This document shows positions 1 to 7,294 of a DNA stretch of 12,815 nucleotides, piece by piece. Made by a program: the position numbers and the translations under genes. The stretch's first letter is position 1. Each line of letters begins with the position of its first letter. The notes under the pieces are model-generated. The model was given only the letters and a program-made list of their open reading frames with translations, searched no databases and was not told where the DNA came from. Source of the DNA: an uncultured Collinsella sp. (GTDB taxonomy: Bacteria; Actinomycetota; Coriobacteriia; Coriobacteriales; Coriobacteriaceae); NCBI GenBank assembly GCA_959018755.1, contig CAUEMA010000029.1, forward strand, positions 1-12,815, in the 5' to 3' direction.

Positions 1-182
1 TCCAGAAAAGGAGTAAAAAATATGCGGCAAGGTATTCTTAAATAAAACTATAATCAAATAGTGGGAACAAAGGATTATGATAGTCCCTTTTGTAGGGGCT
101 TAGTTTTTTGTACCCAATTTAAGAATACTTTTGCCTTATCAATTTTGACATATCCCCAAAAACAGCAATCACAAACAGGTGT

Positions 183-227
183 ATGCTGTATATGTGTATG
201 TCCGCAACTTATAATCCCCAGTGGTAA
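183..227 (+). CDS. tet(W) leader peptide (14 aa)
   Basis: A short ORF encoding MLYMCMSATYNPQW and ending in TAA at 225-227. Its last codons form the ascending arm of the attenuator hairpin at 213-249, the arrangement expected if ribosome position on this ORF controls hairpin formation. It corresponds in place to the 28-aa leader (orf12) before tet(M) in Tn916. It was recognised from position and layout; translation is not proven. Confidence 0.6.
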   Translation: MLYMCMSATYNPQW

Positions 228-252
228 AAGTATTTTACTGCTGGGGATTTTT
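213..252 (+). terminator. attenuator hairpin of the tet(W) leader
   Basis: AATCCCCAG (213-221) pairs perfectly with CTGGGGATT (241-249). An inner GTAAAA (224-229) / TTTTAC (233-238) stem extends it, and a T5 run follows at 248-252. This is a typical intrinsic terminator shape between the leader peptide and the resistance gene. Confidence 0.8.
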
Positions 253-286
253 ATGCCCTTTGGGGCTGTAAAGGGAGGACAATCAC

Positions 287-634
287 ATGAAAATAATCAA
301 TATTGGAATTCTTGCCCATGTAGACGCTGGAAAGACGACCTTGACGGAGAGCCTGCTATATGCCAGCGGAGCCATTTCAGAACCGGGGAGCGTCGAAAAA
401 GGGACAACGAGGACGGACACCATGTTTTTGGAGCGGCAGCGTGGGATTACCATTCAAGCGGCAGTCACTTCCTTCCAGTGGCACAGATGTAAAGTTAACA
501 TTGTGGATACGCCCGGCCACATGGATTTTTTGGCGGAGGTGTACCGCTCTTTGGCTGTTTTAGATGGGGCCATCTTGGTGATCTCCGCTAAAGATGGCGT
601 GCAGGCCCAGACCCGTATTCTGTTCCATGTTTGA
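287..634 (+). pseudogene. tet(W): tet(W) ribosomal-protection tetracycline resistance gene, 3'-truncated
   Basis: N-terminal piece of the Tet(W) GTPase, an EF-G-like protein that releases tetracycline from the ribosome. Residues 1-114 read as Tet(W), including the P-loop AHVDAGKTT (G1, near residues 10-18), the switch-I GTT region and DTPGHMDF (G3). After FH the sequence departs: one foreign codon (V) and TGA at 632-634. The normal protein is about 639 residues, so more than 80% is lost, including the NKID motif and all domains that contact the ribosome. It cannot confer resistance. SD GGGAGG at 273-278 is well placed. The junction falls near 629-630, where TTCCATG fits native tet(W) and the base after it does not. 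Base composition is unlike the chromosome to the right. Assignment to tet(W) rather than a close mosaic is from memory of the protein. Confidence 0.9.
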
Positions 635-863
635 GAAAGCCGGGAAGAAAATCACGCCGAAGCTGCTTCTTGAAGCAATCCGTACTTTGCCGGAAGAAAA
701 GCGCAAAGCCATATTGCTGTATTACTTCGAGGGAATGAACGATACCGAGATTGCGGAGCTGTTCAACACATCGAGAAGCACGATACAGTACAGGCGGACA
801 AGCTCTTTTGAGAAATTAAGAAAATATCTGGAGGAAAATGCTGATGAATGGGACGAATGGTAA
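627..863 (+). pseudogene. Tn916 orf7-like sigma-70 family factor, 5'-truncated (region 4 only)
   Basis: A 78-codon open frame starting at ATG 627, which overlaps the end of the tet(W) fragment (ATGTTTGA carries both start and stop). It contains LPEEKRKAILLYYFEGMNDTEIAELF followed by a helix-turn-helix ending SRSTIQYRR: sigma region 4, the -35-binding part, close to the small sigma-like proteins of Tn916/Tn1549-type elements. The usual protein is about 140 residues, so the N-terminal half (region 2, core binding) is missing. It lies in the Tn916 order tet, orf7, orf8, which supports an internal deletion of one element. Whether the fragment is translated, possibly by reinitiation after the tet(W) stop, is unknown. 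Confidence 0.8.
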
Positions 864-948
864 CGAACCCGGCTACCCGGAAAATGCCCTTGTTCCCTAT
901 CCTGTCATTGTGGCAGCGACAATGGTTGTCCGGCGTTTGCCCAGATAA
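844..948 (+). pseudogene. Tn916 orf8-like conjugative-element gene, 3'-truncated
   Basis: An open frame from ATG 844 with SD GGAGG at 830-834, 9 bases upstream; ATG 838 is too close to it. The first 26 residues, MNGTNGNEPGYPENALVPYP and onward to VIVAAT, match the start of the small helix-turn-helix protein that follows the sigma-like gene in Tn916/Tn1549-type elements, normally about 80 residues. The frame then runs into 8 unrelated residues and stops at 946-948. The change falls near 922, where the chromosomal repeat begins. The HTH body is lost. Downstream xis and int genes and any attachment site are absent. Confidence 0.65.
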
Positions 949-979
949 AACCTGCCAAAATATACCTGTCCCTTTTTGG
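940..979 (-). repeat. dispersed ~40-bp repeat, left copy (inverted relative to 4511-4550)
   Basis: The reverse complement matches 4511-4550 at 36 of 40 positions, with weaker similarity for about 15 more bases towards 925. The unit contains CCAAAAAGGGACAGGT and TTTTGGCA. It resembles the AAAATGAACCTGTCCC-type interspersed repeats that I recall near REP-associated tyrosine transposases; that link is from memory and uncertain. This copy joins the tet element remnant to the ABC-transporter region. Confidence 0.75.
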
Positions 980-985
980 CAGGTT
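949..985. terminator. hairpin at the 3' end of the permease gene
   Basis: AACCTGCCAAAA (949-960) is a perfect inverted complement of TTTTGGCAGGTT (974-985), with a 13-base loop. Its right arm overlaps the permease TAA stop (986-984 on the minus strand). Read on the minus strand the stem ends in an A/T-rich arm but has no clear T-run, so termination is plausible, not certain. It is formed from the dispersed-repeat sequence. Confidence 0.5.
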
Positions 986-3754
986 ACTCGGCGCTCTTGA
1001 GGGCGCCGACCATGTCGATCTTGTTGAGCGTTCGATTGGTGGCAAGGTTGACGATAAACGTAAAGGCAAAGGCCAGCAACACGGATAGCACGTAGCTCAG
1101 CGGCTCGACCTCAACATCAAAATACAGCGACGGCATCTGCAGGATGTACGTAAAACTCTCGGCCAGCAAGCCGCCTAGCGGTACGCCCAGTGCGGCGCCA
1201 ATCGCCGTGAGGATCAACGTCTCCTTGTTGACGTAGTGGTGCACCTCGCCGCGACGGAAGCCCAGCACCTTAATGGTCGCCAGCTCGCGCTCGCGCTCGG
1301 AGATATTCGTGTTGGACAGCGTAAACACCACCACAAACGATAGGCACGCTGCCATAAAGGTCACGAGCACCACGACAGAATTGATAATCGTAAAGTTCGC
1401 CTCGTAGTTCTGCCAATGTTCGGCCGTGCTCGAGATGGTGAGCCAACCGTCGCTCTTAATTTTCTTGCTAAACGCAATCTGGTCGGCCGACGAACCCTTA
1501 AGCAGCACAAAGACGCCGTTGAGGCGTGCGCTTCGACCGAACGCACGCTCATAGGTACTCTGCGTCATGTAAAGCGTGTTGCCCAGATAGTTGAGCGAGA
1601 TGTCGCTGACTTTGACCTTGGCAACATTGAGCGACGAATCCTGGACGTGTGCTGTATCGCCCGGCTGAATCCCCAGCACCAGTTGCGAGCTCTTGCTCAA
1701 GTACACGTCCCCGTCACGCAAGGCGAGCGGTTCTTTGGACTCATCCTCCAGGCGCACGTAGTCACCCAAGTCACCCGTGCGGTCGTCGGGAATCACAATG
1801 AGCTGTACGGTCTCGCTCTTGCCGCCAAACGTAAAAGTGACGTTGTCGGTCATGATCGGCAGGGTCGAGGTCACGGTCACGTTGGAATCATTGGCCGCAC
1901 TGCGCTCATCCAATGCCGCGCACGTCTGCGAAAAATCGTCGGGATTGGCGACCGCCAGCAGGTCATAGCGCGTGATATGCCCGTACTGCTTGGGCGACAG
2001 CGCGACCGACGTGTCGCGGATGCCCATGCCGCAGATCACGAGCGCCGTGCAGCCGGCGATGCCGAAGATGGTCATAAAGGCACGTTTTTTGTACCGGAAC
2101 AGGTTACGCGCCGCTACCTTGTTTAAGAAGCCCATGCGGCGCCAGATAAATCCGATACGCTCGAGCAGAATGCGTGAGCCGGCACGCGGCGCCTTGGGAC
2201 GCATGAGCGAAGCTGGGGTCTCGGCCATCTCGTGGCGGCAGGCGATAATCGTGGCGCCCACCACGCCCACAGCAAACAGCGCCACAGAAACGATTGAGGA
2301 CACGATGTCGTACGAAAGCAGCATCTGGGGCAGTGAGTACATGTCGTCGAACACCGTAAACAGGAACAGCGGCAGGCCCACAAATCCGATGATGTTGCCG
2401 AGCACGCCACCGATCAGACACGCCCACAGCGAGTAGTCCACATATTTGGACAGGATGCGTCCGCGCGAATAGCCGAGTGCTTTGTACAGGCCGATGAGCG
2501 TGCGCTCCTCCTCGACCATGCGCGTGGCGGTGGTAAGGCTGATGAGCACGGCGACGATAAAGAAGATAAACGGGAACACCGTGGCGATGGCCTCAATTGA
2601 CGAGCTATCGCTCTCGACGCTCGAGTAGCTTGCGATGTTACCGCGGTCCTGGATGTACCAAGTGCATTCGCCCAGATCGGAAAGCTCGGCGCGGGCATCG
2701 GCAAAATGCTGGTCAGCGGCGGCGCGGCGCTGGTCCAGGTCAGCTTGCGCCTGTGCACGTTCGTCGCTGCCCTCGGCCATACGGTCGATGTTGCCCTGTT
2801 CAATCCCAAAGAGCATATTCGCCTGGCGCTCGGCCGCATCCAAGCTTGCCGGCGTGTCAACCGTCAACTCCTGAGCACGTGCCTTCTCACGCTCCTTGCG
2901 GATCTTCTCGATATTGCCCTTGACCTCGTTGATCTTTGTCGTGTAGGCATCCGAATAGGAGTTGAGGCTCTTGGCTCCCTCGACGATCACGTGGACCGAG
3001 GAGTAGGAAGAAGATGTCGCGGCGTCCTCGTTCACATAGAACTTATAGTCCGCAGCCGAAGCAGCGCGAAAGGCGTTGACTGTCGAGTCGGAGCTCACGT
3101 CGGTGGGATCGAGGACCTCGGCCGTAATGGTGTAATCGCCCGCGGCAAACTGGTCCTTGGCACTTTGGTTCGACGAGCTCGCGTCATTGGCGGCAAAACT
3201 CACCGTATCGCCGAGCTTTTTGCCCGAAGCCTTCAGGAACTTCGAAGTCACCGCGACCTCACCGGCGCTCTCGGGCAAATCGCCGCTCACCAGCACCGGT
3301 TGATCGATATTCTCCTTGGAAAGACTCTGCACGACCACGCGCTCGCGCGTTGTGCCCACGGCGGTGTAGGCGGTCTCGGTGTAGATACCCTCGGCCGTCT
3401 CGACGCCGTCGACCTCTTGGATAGCCGCAAGATCGTCGCGCGTAAGGCCATAGGTCGACTGCACGTTAATGTCATAGACATTCTGCTGGTCAAAATAGGC
3501 GTCGACCGAATCGCGCAAATCTTCGCAGCCTGCCTTAAGACCGCACATCACGCTCACGCCAAGCGCGGTGATGACCACGATAGATAAGAAGCGCTTAAGA
3601 CTGCCGCGGATTGTGCGGCAGATGCCGCGGCGAAAAACCGTCGGCACCATATCGTTTGAACTTTGGGCGGTGCGATAGGTCGTAAAATCCTGCTCGTGCT
3701 CCATGTTCCGCGCGTCGCGGCGTTGGCTGTTTTGGCGGTCCTGGTCCATGGGCG

Positions 3755-3761
<7 letters not shown>
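984..3761 (-). CDS. ABC transporter permease with two FtsX domains
   Basis: Membrane subunit of a MacB/LolCDE/BceB-like exporter, 925 residues as drawn. Visible order: a cytoplasmic N-terminus; TM1 about residues 57-75; a large extracytoplasmic domain (about 80-385) with a charged, probably coiled-coil stretch near 275-365; FtsX domain 1 with TMs near 391-411, 445-470 and 484-506; a cytoplasmic linker; another TM near 562-580 after LFRYKKRAFMTIFGIAG; a second extracytoplasmic domain; and FtsX domain 2 with TMs near 793-815, 846-870 and 889-906. Both FtsX domains carry the ...LIGLYKALGYSRG / ELATIKVLGFRRG coupling-helix motif. The GTG start at 3761 overlaps the ATPase stop; ATG 3749 is an equally possible start. 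The substrate cannot be told: no bacteriocin, two-component or lipoprotein gene is adjacent. Cotranscribed with the ATPase. Confidence 0.93.
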
Positions 3762-4456
<695 letters not shown>

Positions 4457-4510
4457 CGATCGGTTCCCATCTGGTCGGATAACTCTTTAGTATTACCCAT
4501 TTCGCACCGA

Positions 4511-4550
4511 CCAAAAAGGGACAGGTTCATTTTGGCAAGTTTTATATGGG
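4511..4550 (+). repeat. dispersed ~40-bp repeat, right copy
   Basis: Matches the reverse complement of 940-979 at 36 of 40 bases, so the two copies lie as an inverted pair around the ABC-transporter operon, about 3.5 kb apart. It sits about 55 bases upstream of the ATPase start and may contribute to its promoter. No transposase gene is near it. Confidence 0.75.
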
Positions 4551-4657
4551 GAAACGACAGCCATAGATGAGGCGCCGGGGAGGCAGAGAAATCATCGACG
4601 GGGTCAGGCCGACCGCCAAACACAACGCACGCATCTCTATCTGTCAGCCGAATCATT

Positions 4658-4671
4658 CGAACAGCTGTTCG
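4658..4671. promoter_or_regulatory. LexA (SOS) box before the GyrI-like gene
   Basis: CGAACAGCTGTTCG is a perfect 14-bp palindrome matching the CGAAC-N4-GTTCG operator bound by LexA/DinR in Gram-positive bacteria and actinobacteria. It overlaps the expected -35 position of the TATGAT -10 elements at 4676-4681 and 4681-4686, so bound LexA would block the promoter. The consensus is established knowledge; binding here is inferred. Confidence 0.82.
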
Positions 4672-4686
4672 TTTCTATGATATGAT
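4658..4686 (+). promoter_or_regulatory. promoter of the GyrI-like gene
   Basis: Two overlapping TATGAT boxes (4676-4681, 4681-4686) lie about 42-47 bases before the ATG at 4728. With a 17-base spacer the second places the -35 at 4658-4663 (CGAACA), a poor match that lies inside the LexA box. The leader would be about 35 bases with AAAGG at 4715-4719 as SD. Confidence 0.5.
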
Positions 4687-4727
4687 CCCGCTATCTAAGT
4701 AGGCCAATACGCAGAAAGGCGGCCAAC

Positions 4728-5366
4728 ATGGCGTTCGACTTTAAGAAGGAATGCAAGGAGCTCTACAAACCTGCAAACAAGCCGAGTATCGTAACTGTCC
4801 CGCCTATGAGCTACGTTGCCGTTCGCGGAAAGGGCGACCCAAATACCGAAGGTGGCGAGTATCAAAACGCCCTGCCACTGCTTTACGGCATCGCCTATAC
4901 CGTCAAGATGTCGAAGAAAGGCTCAAGGAGTATCGAGGGCTATTTCGACTTTGTAGTACCGCCGCTCGAGGGATTCTGGTGGCAAGACTCCCCGAGCGGC
5001 GACATCGATTATGTACGCAAGGACGATTTCAACTTTATCTCGTGCATCCGCCTGCCCGATTTCGTCACCCTAGATGACTTTGACTGGGCAGTCGCGGAAG
5101 CCACGACCAAAAAGAAACTGGACTTTTCTGCCGTCGAGCTGCTTAAAGTTGACGAGGGTCTCTGCGTTCAATGCATGCACACCGGGCCCTACGACAACGA
5201 ACCGGCGACCGTAAACGCTATGAATGAATACACGACCAAGCAGGGCTATGTCCCCGACTTCTCAGACACCCGTTTCCATCACGAAATCTATCTCTCCGAT
5301 CCACGCAAAAGTGCACCGGAGAAACTTAAGACTGTGGTTCGTCATCCTATCAAGCGCGCCGAATAG
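4728..5366 (+). CDS. GyrI-like small-molecule-binding domain protein
   Basis: A 212-residue protein of the GyrI-like/AraC effector-binding superfamily without a DNA-binding domain. Family features seen: N-terminal VTVPPMSYVAVRGKGDPN (about 23-40), central VPPLEGFWW (77-85), CMHTGPYDNEPAT (149-161) and C-terminal HHEIYLSDPRK (184-194). In this superfamily, E. coli SbmC/GyrI protects gyrase from toxins and is SOS-induced, and other members hydrolyse cyclopropane-bearing DNA alkylators. This domain and length are compatible with either a binding or a hydrolytic role; I cannot choose between them. ATG 4728 has AAAGG at 4715-4719. The perfect LexA box at the promoter points to a DNA-damage role. 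It appears monocistronic; a weak AGCGT/ACGC hairpin follows at 5372-5386. Confidence 0.88.
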   Translation: MAFDFKKECKELYKPANKPSIVTVPPMSYVAVRGKGDPNTEGGEYQNALPLLYGIAYTVKMSKKGSRSIEGYFDFVVPPLEGFWWQDSPSGDIDYVRKDDFNFISCIRLPDFVTLDDFDWAVAEATTKKKLDFSAVELLKVDEGLCVQCMHTGPYDNEPATVNAMNEYTTKQGYVPDFSDTRFHHEIYLSDPRKSAPEKLKTVVRHPIKRAE

Positions 5367-5438
5367 CATGGAGCGTCATTTCACGCGCTAGGTTTTAAGC
5401 CAGTCAACCAGCCGCCACCTAGGCCGTCCGGTAATTAT

Positions 5439-5466
5439 CCTGACGTGGCCCGTCGCATCTTATAAG
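5439..5466 (+). promoter_or_regulatory. possible promoter of the abi leader
   Basis: CCTGAC (5439-5444) and TATAAG (5461-5466) with a 16-base spacer form a weak sigma-70-like pair. It would start transcription near 5473, just before the structured leader. No better candidate is seen between 5367 and 5537. Confidence 0.35.
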
Positions 5467-5477
5467 TTTGTTTTGCT

Positions 5478-5537
5478 AAAGCTGGAAAGCCTCTCAACGA
5501 TGCGCAACTCCAGCCCTTTTTCTATCAAGAGGCTTAA
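5478..5537 (+). ncRNA. structured leader upstream of the abi fragment (possible pseudoknot)
   Basis: Stem 1: GCTGGA (5481-5486) pairs with TCCAGC (5509-5514), followed by CCTTTTT, so it can also read as a terminator. Stem 2: AAGCCTCT (5487-5494), inside the stem 1 loop, pairs perfectly with AGAGGCTT (5528-5535), outside it, giving an H-type pseudoknot topology. Stem 2 contains the SD (AGAGG, 5528-5532) of the ATG at 5538, so it would mask translation. I recall structured RNAs being reported upstream of AbiF-type genes, but cannot confirm that this belongs to that class. Confidence 0.45.
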
Positions 5538-5880
5538 ATGAAATACCGGAAGTCGCGGATATCCATCAACGAACAGATAGCACTATTGACAGAAAACAAG
5601 GGTCTTAAGTGCTCTGATCAAAACGAACTCGAGCGAGCTTTGGTCGAAGTCGGCCACTACAAACTGTCGGCCTACTGGTTTCCCTGCAAAACCAAATGCA
5701 AGTCCGGGATTACCATCTTTCGCGAAGGCACAACATTCGAAACCATCATCTACACGTATGAATTTGACCGAGCCCTCCGGCAGTTAATGTTTGATGCGGT
5801 CGACAGAATTGAGATCTACCTCAGAAGCAGAATTGCCTATCTTGCCTCTGAGGAACGCGGGCCTTTCTGTTACCCAGATG
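5538..5880 (+). pseudogene. Abi family (Abi_2, AbiD/AbiF-like) abortive-infection gene, 3'-truncated
   Basis: The first 112 or so residues are a clear Abi_2 N-terminus: a MKYRKSRISINEQIALL start, GHYKLSAYWFPC, FREGTTFETIIYTYEFDRALRQ, then DRIEIYLRSRIAYLASEERGPFCY. Full-length members are about 300 residues and act in phage-induced abortive infection. The C-terminal half, with the rest of the predicted HEPN-like RNase fold, is absent. Near 5873-5882 the sequence changes to a ClC-channel remnant in another frame. The abi frame happens to stay open to 6929, but that tail runs antisense through ogt and is not protein-like. SD AGAGG is at 5528-5532. Probably non-functional. Its leader is intact. 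Confidence 0.8.
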
Positions 5881-5881
5881 T

Positions 5882-6100
5882 CGCCATAACGAGGCTCAAC
5901 TCGGCATGCCCATCGCGCTTTGCGCCGCGCTGGGATACGCCGCCGTCTTTGGCAGCGCCACCAATACGCTGCTCGCGCCGATCCTTATTGGCTGCGAAGT
6001 CTTCGGCTTTGGCGACTTGCCGAAGTTCTTTATTGTCTGCGTCGTGGCTTACCTGTTCAACATGGATAAGTCGATCTACGCCCTGCAAAAGCGGGCGTAG
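5882..6100 (+). pseudogene. ClC-family chloride channel/antiporter, C-terminal remnant
   Basis: A frame reading RHNEAQLGMPIALCAALG, then GSATNTLLAPILIGCEVFGFGD and ACVVAYLFN-like VCVVAYLFNMDKSIYALQ to a TAG at 6098-6100. The ATNT...E.FG...VAY....SIY..Q pattern is the conserved last-helix region of ClC voltage-gated chloride channels, normally 400 or more residues. Only about 72 residues remain, with no plausible start of their own except ATG 5906, which has no SD. The 5' part was removed when the abi fragment was joined at about 5880. Confidence 0.75.
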
Positions 6101-6164
6101 ATGGATGTCCAAGCAGGTGGTCTCAACCGGAAACGGCGTCTTGGCTATGCAAAGTGCTCGAACG

Positions 6165-6743
6165 TTATTCCTCGTACGCGCCCTCAAGCCGAAGCAGCCA
6201 CTCCTTGCGATCAAGCCCGCCGGCATATCCGTTAAGCGAGCCGTCGGCGGCAACCACGCGATGGCACGGCACGATAATCGAAATGGGATTGCGTGCAACC
6301 GCAGCCCCCACGGCACGTGGGGACACAACAGGAGCCTCGTTTCCCGGCACACGATGTCGAGCCGCAACACGCTGGGCGATCTCACCATACGTAGCGACCT
6401 CGCCACGCGGGATAGAAAGCAGCTCAAACCAAACCTCGCGCTGAAACGCCGTACCAATCATATGCAACGGCGGCGTAAACCGAGGCTCCTGCCCCGCAAA
6501 ATAAGCATTCAGCCACGCCCAAGAACGCTCAAGCACCGAAGAAGCCGCGCCATTTGCCGGACTCACCGAAGACATCCCACCGGTACCAGAAACCGCATCG
6601 GCACCTACGACATACTCCGCATCCTCTTTGAGCAGCGTAGAGCCAAAGTGCTCCTGCCCCTCAAACCAAAGCCCCGTCAAACCGCGGCCATCAGCGGCAA
6701 GCAGGATTTCGCCCAAAGGCGAAGCAAACGTCGTCGTGACCAC
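6165..6743 (-). CDS. ogt: methylated-DNA--[protein]-cysteine S-methyltransferase
   Basis: A 192-residue suicide repair protein that takes alkyl groups from O6-alkylguanine (and O4-alkylthymine) onto a cysteine. Active site IIVPCHRVV with acceptor Cys160; DNA-binding HTH about 100-150 with the arginine finger in SPRAVGAAVARNP (Arg143, equivalent to human Arg128); substrate loop LNGYAGGLDRKEWLL (170-184). The N-terminal domain carries a Gly/Ser-rich insertion near 50-68. GTG start at 6743 with a strong GAAAGGAG SD (6757-6750) 6 bases before it. A TATTAT -10-like box lies at 6776-6771 on the minus strand, with no good -35. No SOS box is seen. Convergent with the ClC remnant; transcribed away from the palindrome-rich gap. 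Confidence 0.93.
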   Translation of the reverse strand: MVTTTFASPLGEILLAADGRGLTGLWFEGQEHFGSTLLKEDAEYVVGADAVSGTGGMSSVSPANGAASSVLERSWAWLNAYFAGQEPRFTPPLHMIGTAFQREVWFELLSIPRGEVATYGEIAQRVAARHRVPGNEAPVVSPRAVGAAVARNPISIIVPCHRVVAADGSLNGYAGGLDRKEWLLRLEGAYEE

Positions 6744-6811
6744 CAGCGGCTCCTTTCAAAACTCCGCACCATAATACCGCGAATTGTGCAGACAACCTCG
6801 CAGATACGTCC

Positions 6812-6865
6812 GGACAAACTCGATTGTCCAAGAGAGGGCGTTTTCCCTCTCAATATCGGCCGATA
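6812..6865. repeat. three consecutive palindromes upstream of ogt
   Basis: GGACAA (6812-6817) / TTGTCC (6824-6829) with 6-base spacing; GAGAGGG (6832-6838) / CCCTCTC (6845-6851) with loop CGTTTT; and the 12-bp palindrome TATCGGCCGATA (6854-6865). All are perfect. The first could be an operator for ogt, but it lies about 70-85 bases from the start. Role unknown. Confidence 0.6.
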
Positions 6866-6901
6866 CCGAGTCGCAACGCCCAAAACGATGTCCGGCAAAA
6901 A

Positions 6902-7083
6902 CGAAGGTGAATGGTTTTCCGAGAAGTGAACGAGTAAAACTAGGGCCCCGAAGCATCCGCATTTTTTGACTGCAAAACAGCAGGATTCATGCGATAAAAC
7001 CGCAGGAAATGGCGGCCAAAATATGCCGATGCTTCAAGGGTCCAAAATAGGTCGTTCACTTCTCGGAAAACCATTCACCTTCG
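6902..7083. repeat. long interrupted inverted repeat, MITE-like
   Basis: 6902-6933 is a perfect 32-bp inverted copy of 7052-7083. Further in, 6950-6973 and 7012-7035 are again inverted copies (20 of 24), with a diverged stretch between. Each arm is about 72 bp around a 38-base centre (6974-7011). Two arms of one palindromic element with unequal drift, or two solo repeats in opposite orientation, would both fit. No ORF or transposase lies inside. Confidence 0.8.
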
Positions 7084-7094
7084 ATTCGGCCCCA

Positions 7095-7183
7095 CCCCAA
7101 AGTCCCCGCAGGCAGCAGGCGCAACGCGCCGCAGCTACCGGCCGCGCCCCACAGTCCCCCAAGGCGGCAGGCGCGAAGCGCCG
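7095..7183. repeat. two imperfect GC-rich direct repeats with small hairpins
   Basis: Units 7095-7131 and 7147-7183 (37 bases, period 52) agree at 31 of 37 positions. Each ends in a GGCGC-N3-GCGCC hairpin (7118-7130; 7170-7182) whose loop differs (AAC versus GAA). Function unknown. Confidence 0.6.
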
Positions 7184-7294
7184 GGGCCGCCGCCAGAACC
7201 AGGGCCCGCAACAGCCACGCGCCCCCACATCAGCCCAGCGGCCCCAACCAACAACGGCCCCATCGCAGGCCGCTCGCAGCAACGTCACCGCAGA

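Larger units (their letters stand above)
21..286 (+). promoter_or_regulatory. tet(W) upstream regulatory leader (attenuation region)
   Basis: AT-rich leader of the tet(M)/tet(O)/tet(W) type, in which tetracycline-stalled ribosomes on a leader peptide are thought to relieve transcription attenuation. Seen directly: an inverted repeat between 26-40 and 120-135; a first hairpin AGTCCC (82-87) / GGGGCT (95-100) followed by T6 at 104-109; a leader ORF at 183-227; a second terminator-like hairpin at 213-249; and an SD GGGAGG at 273-278 before the ATG at 287. TATAAT at 49-54 and TTGACA at 145-150 are promoter-like, but neither has a convincing partner at normal spacing, so I do not fix the promoter. 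The regulation mechanism is family knowledge. The layout matches the tet(M) upstream region as I remember it. Confidence 0.75.

Noticed and set aside
6101..6164. Small RNA or hairpin between the ClC remnant and the ogt 3' end (CCAAG...CCGGAAACGG...CTTGG)
   Set aside because: Only 5- and 3-bp stems; too weak to call.
5538..6929. 463-codon open frame on the plus strand taken as one protein
   Set aside because: Only the first 112 or so residues are Abi-like. The rest changes to Arg/Ser/Pro-rich sequence read antisense through ogt and out of frame with the ClC remnant.
6756..6962. 68-codon minus-strand frame sharing RSLLGKPFTF with the frame above
   Set aside because: The shared peptide is just the translated 32-bp inverted repeat in both directions; there is no other protein-like feature.
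7095..7183. CRISPR array
   Set aside because: Only two imperfect units, with hairpins and no spacer-like variation; no cas genes are in the window.
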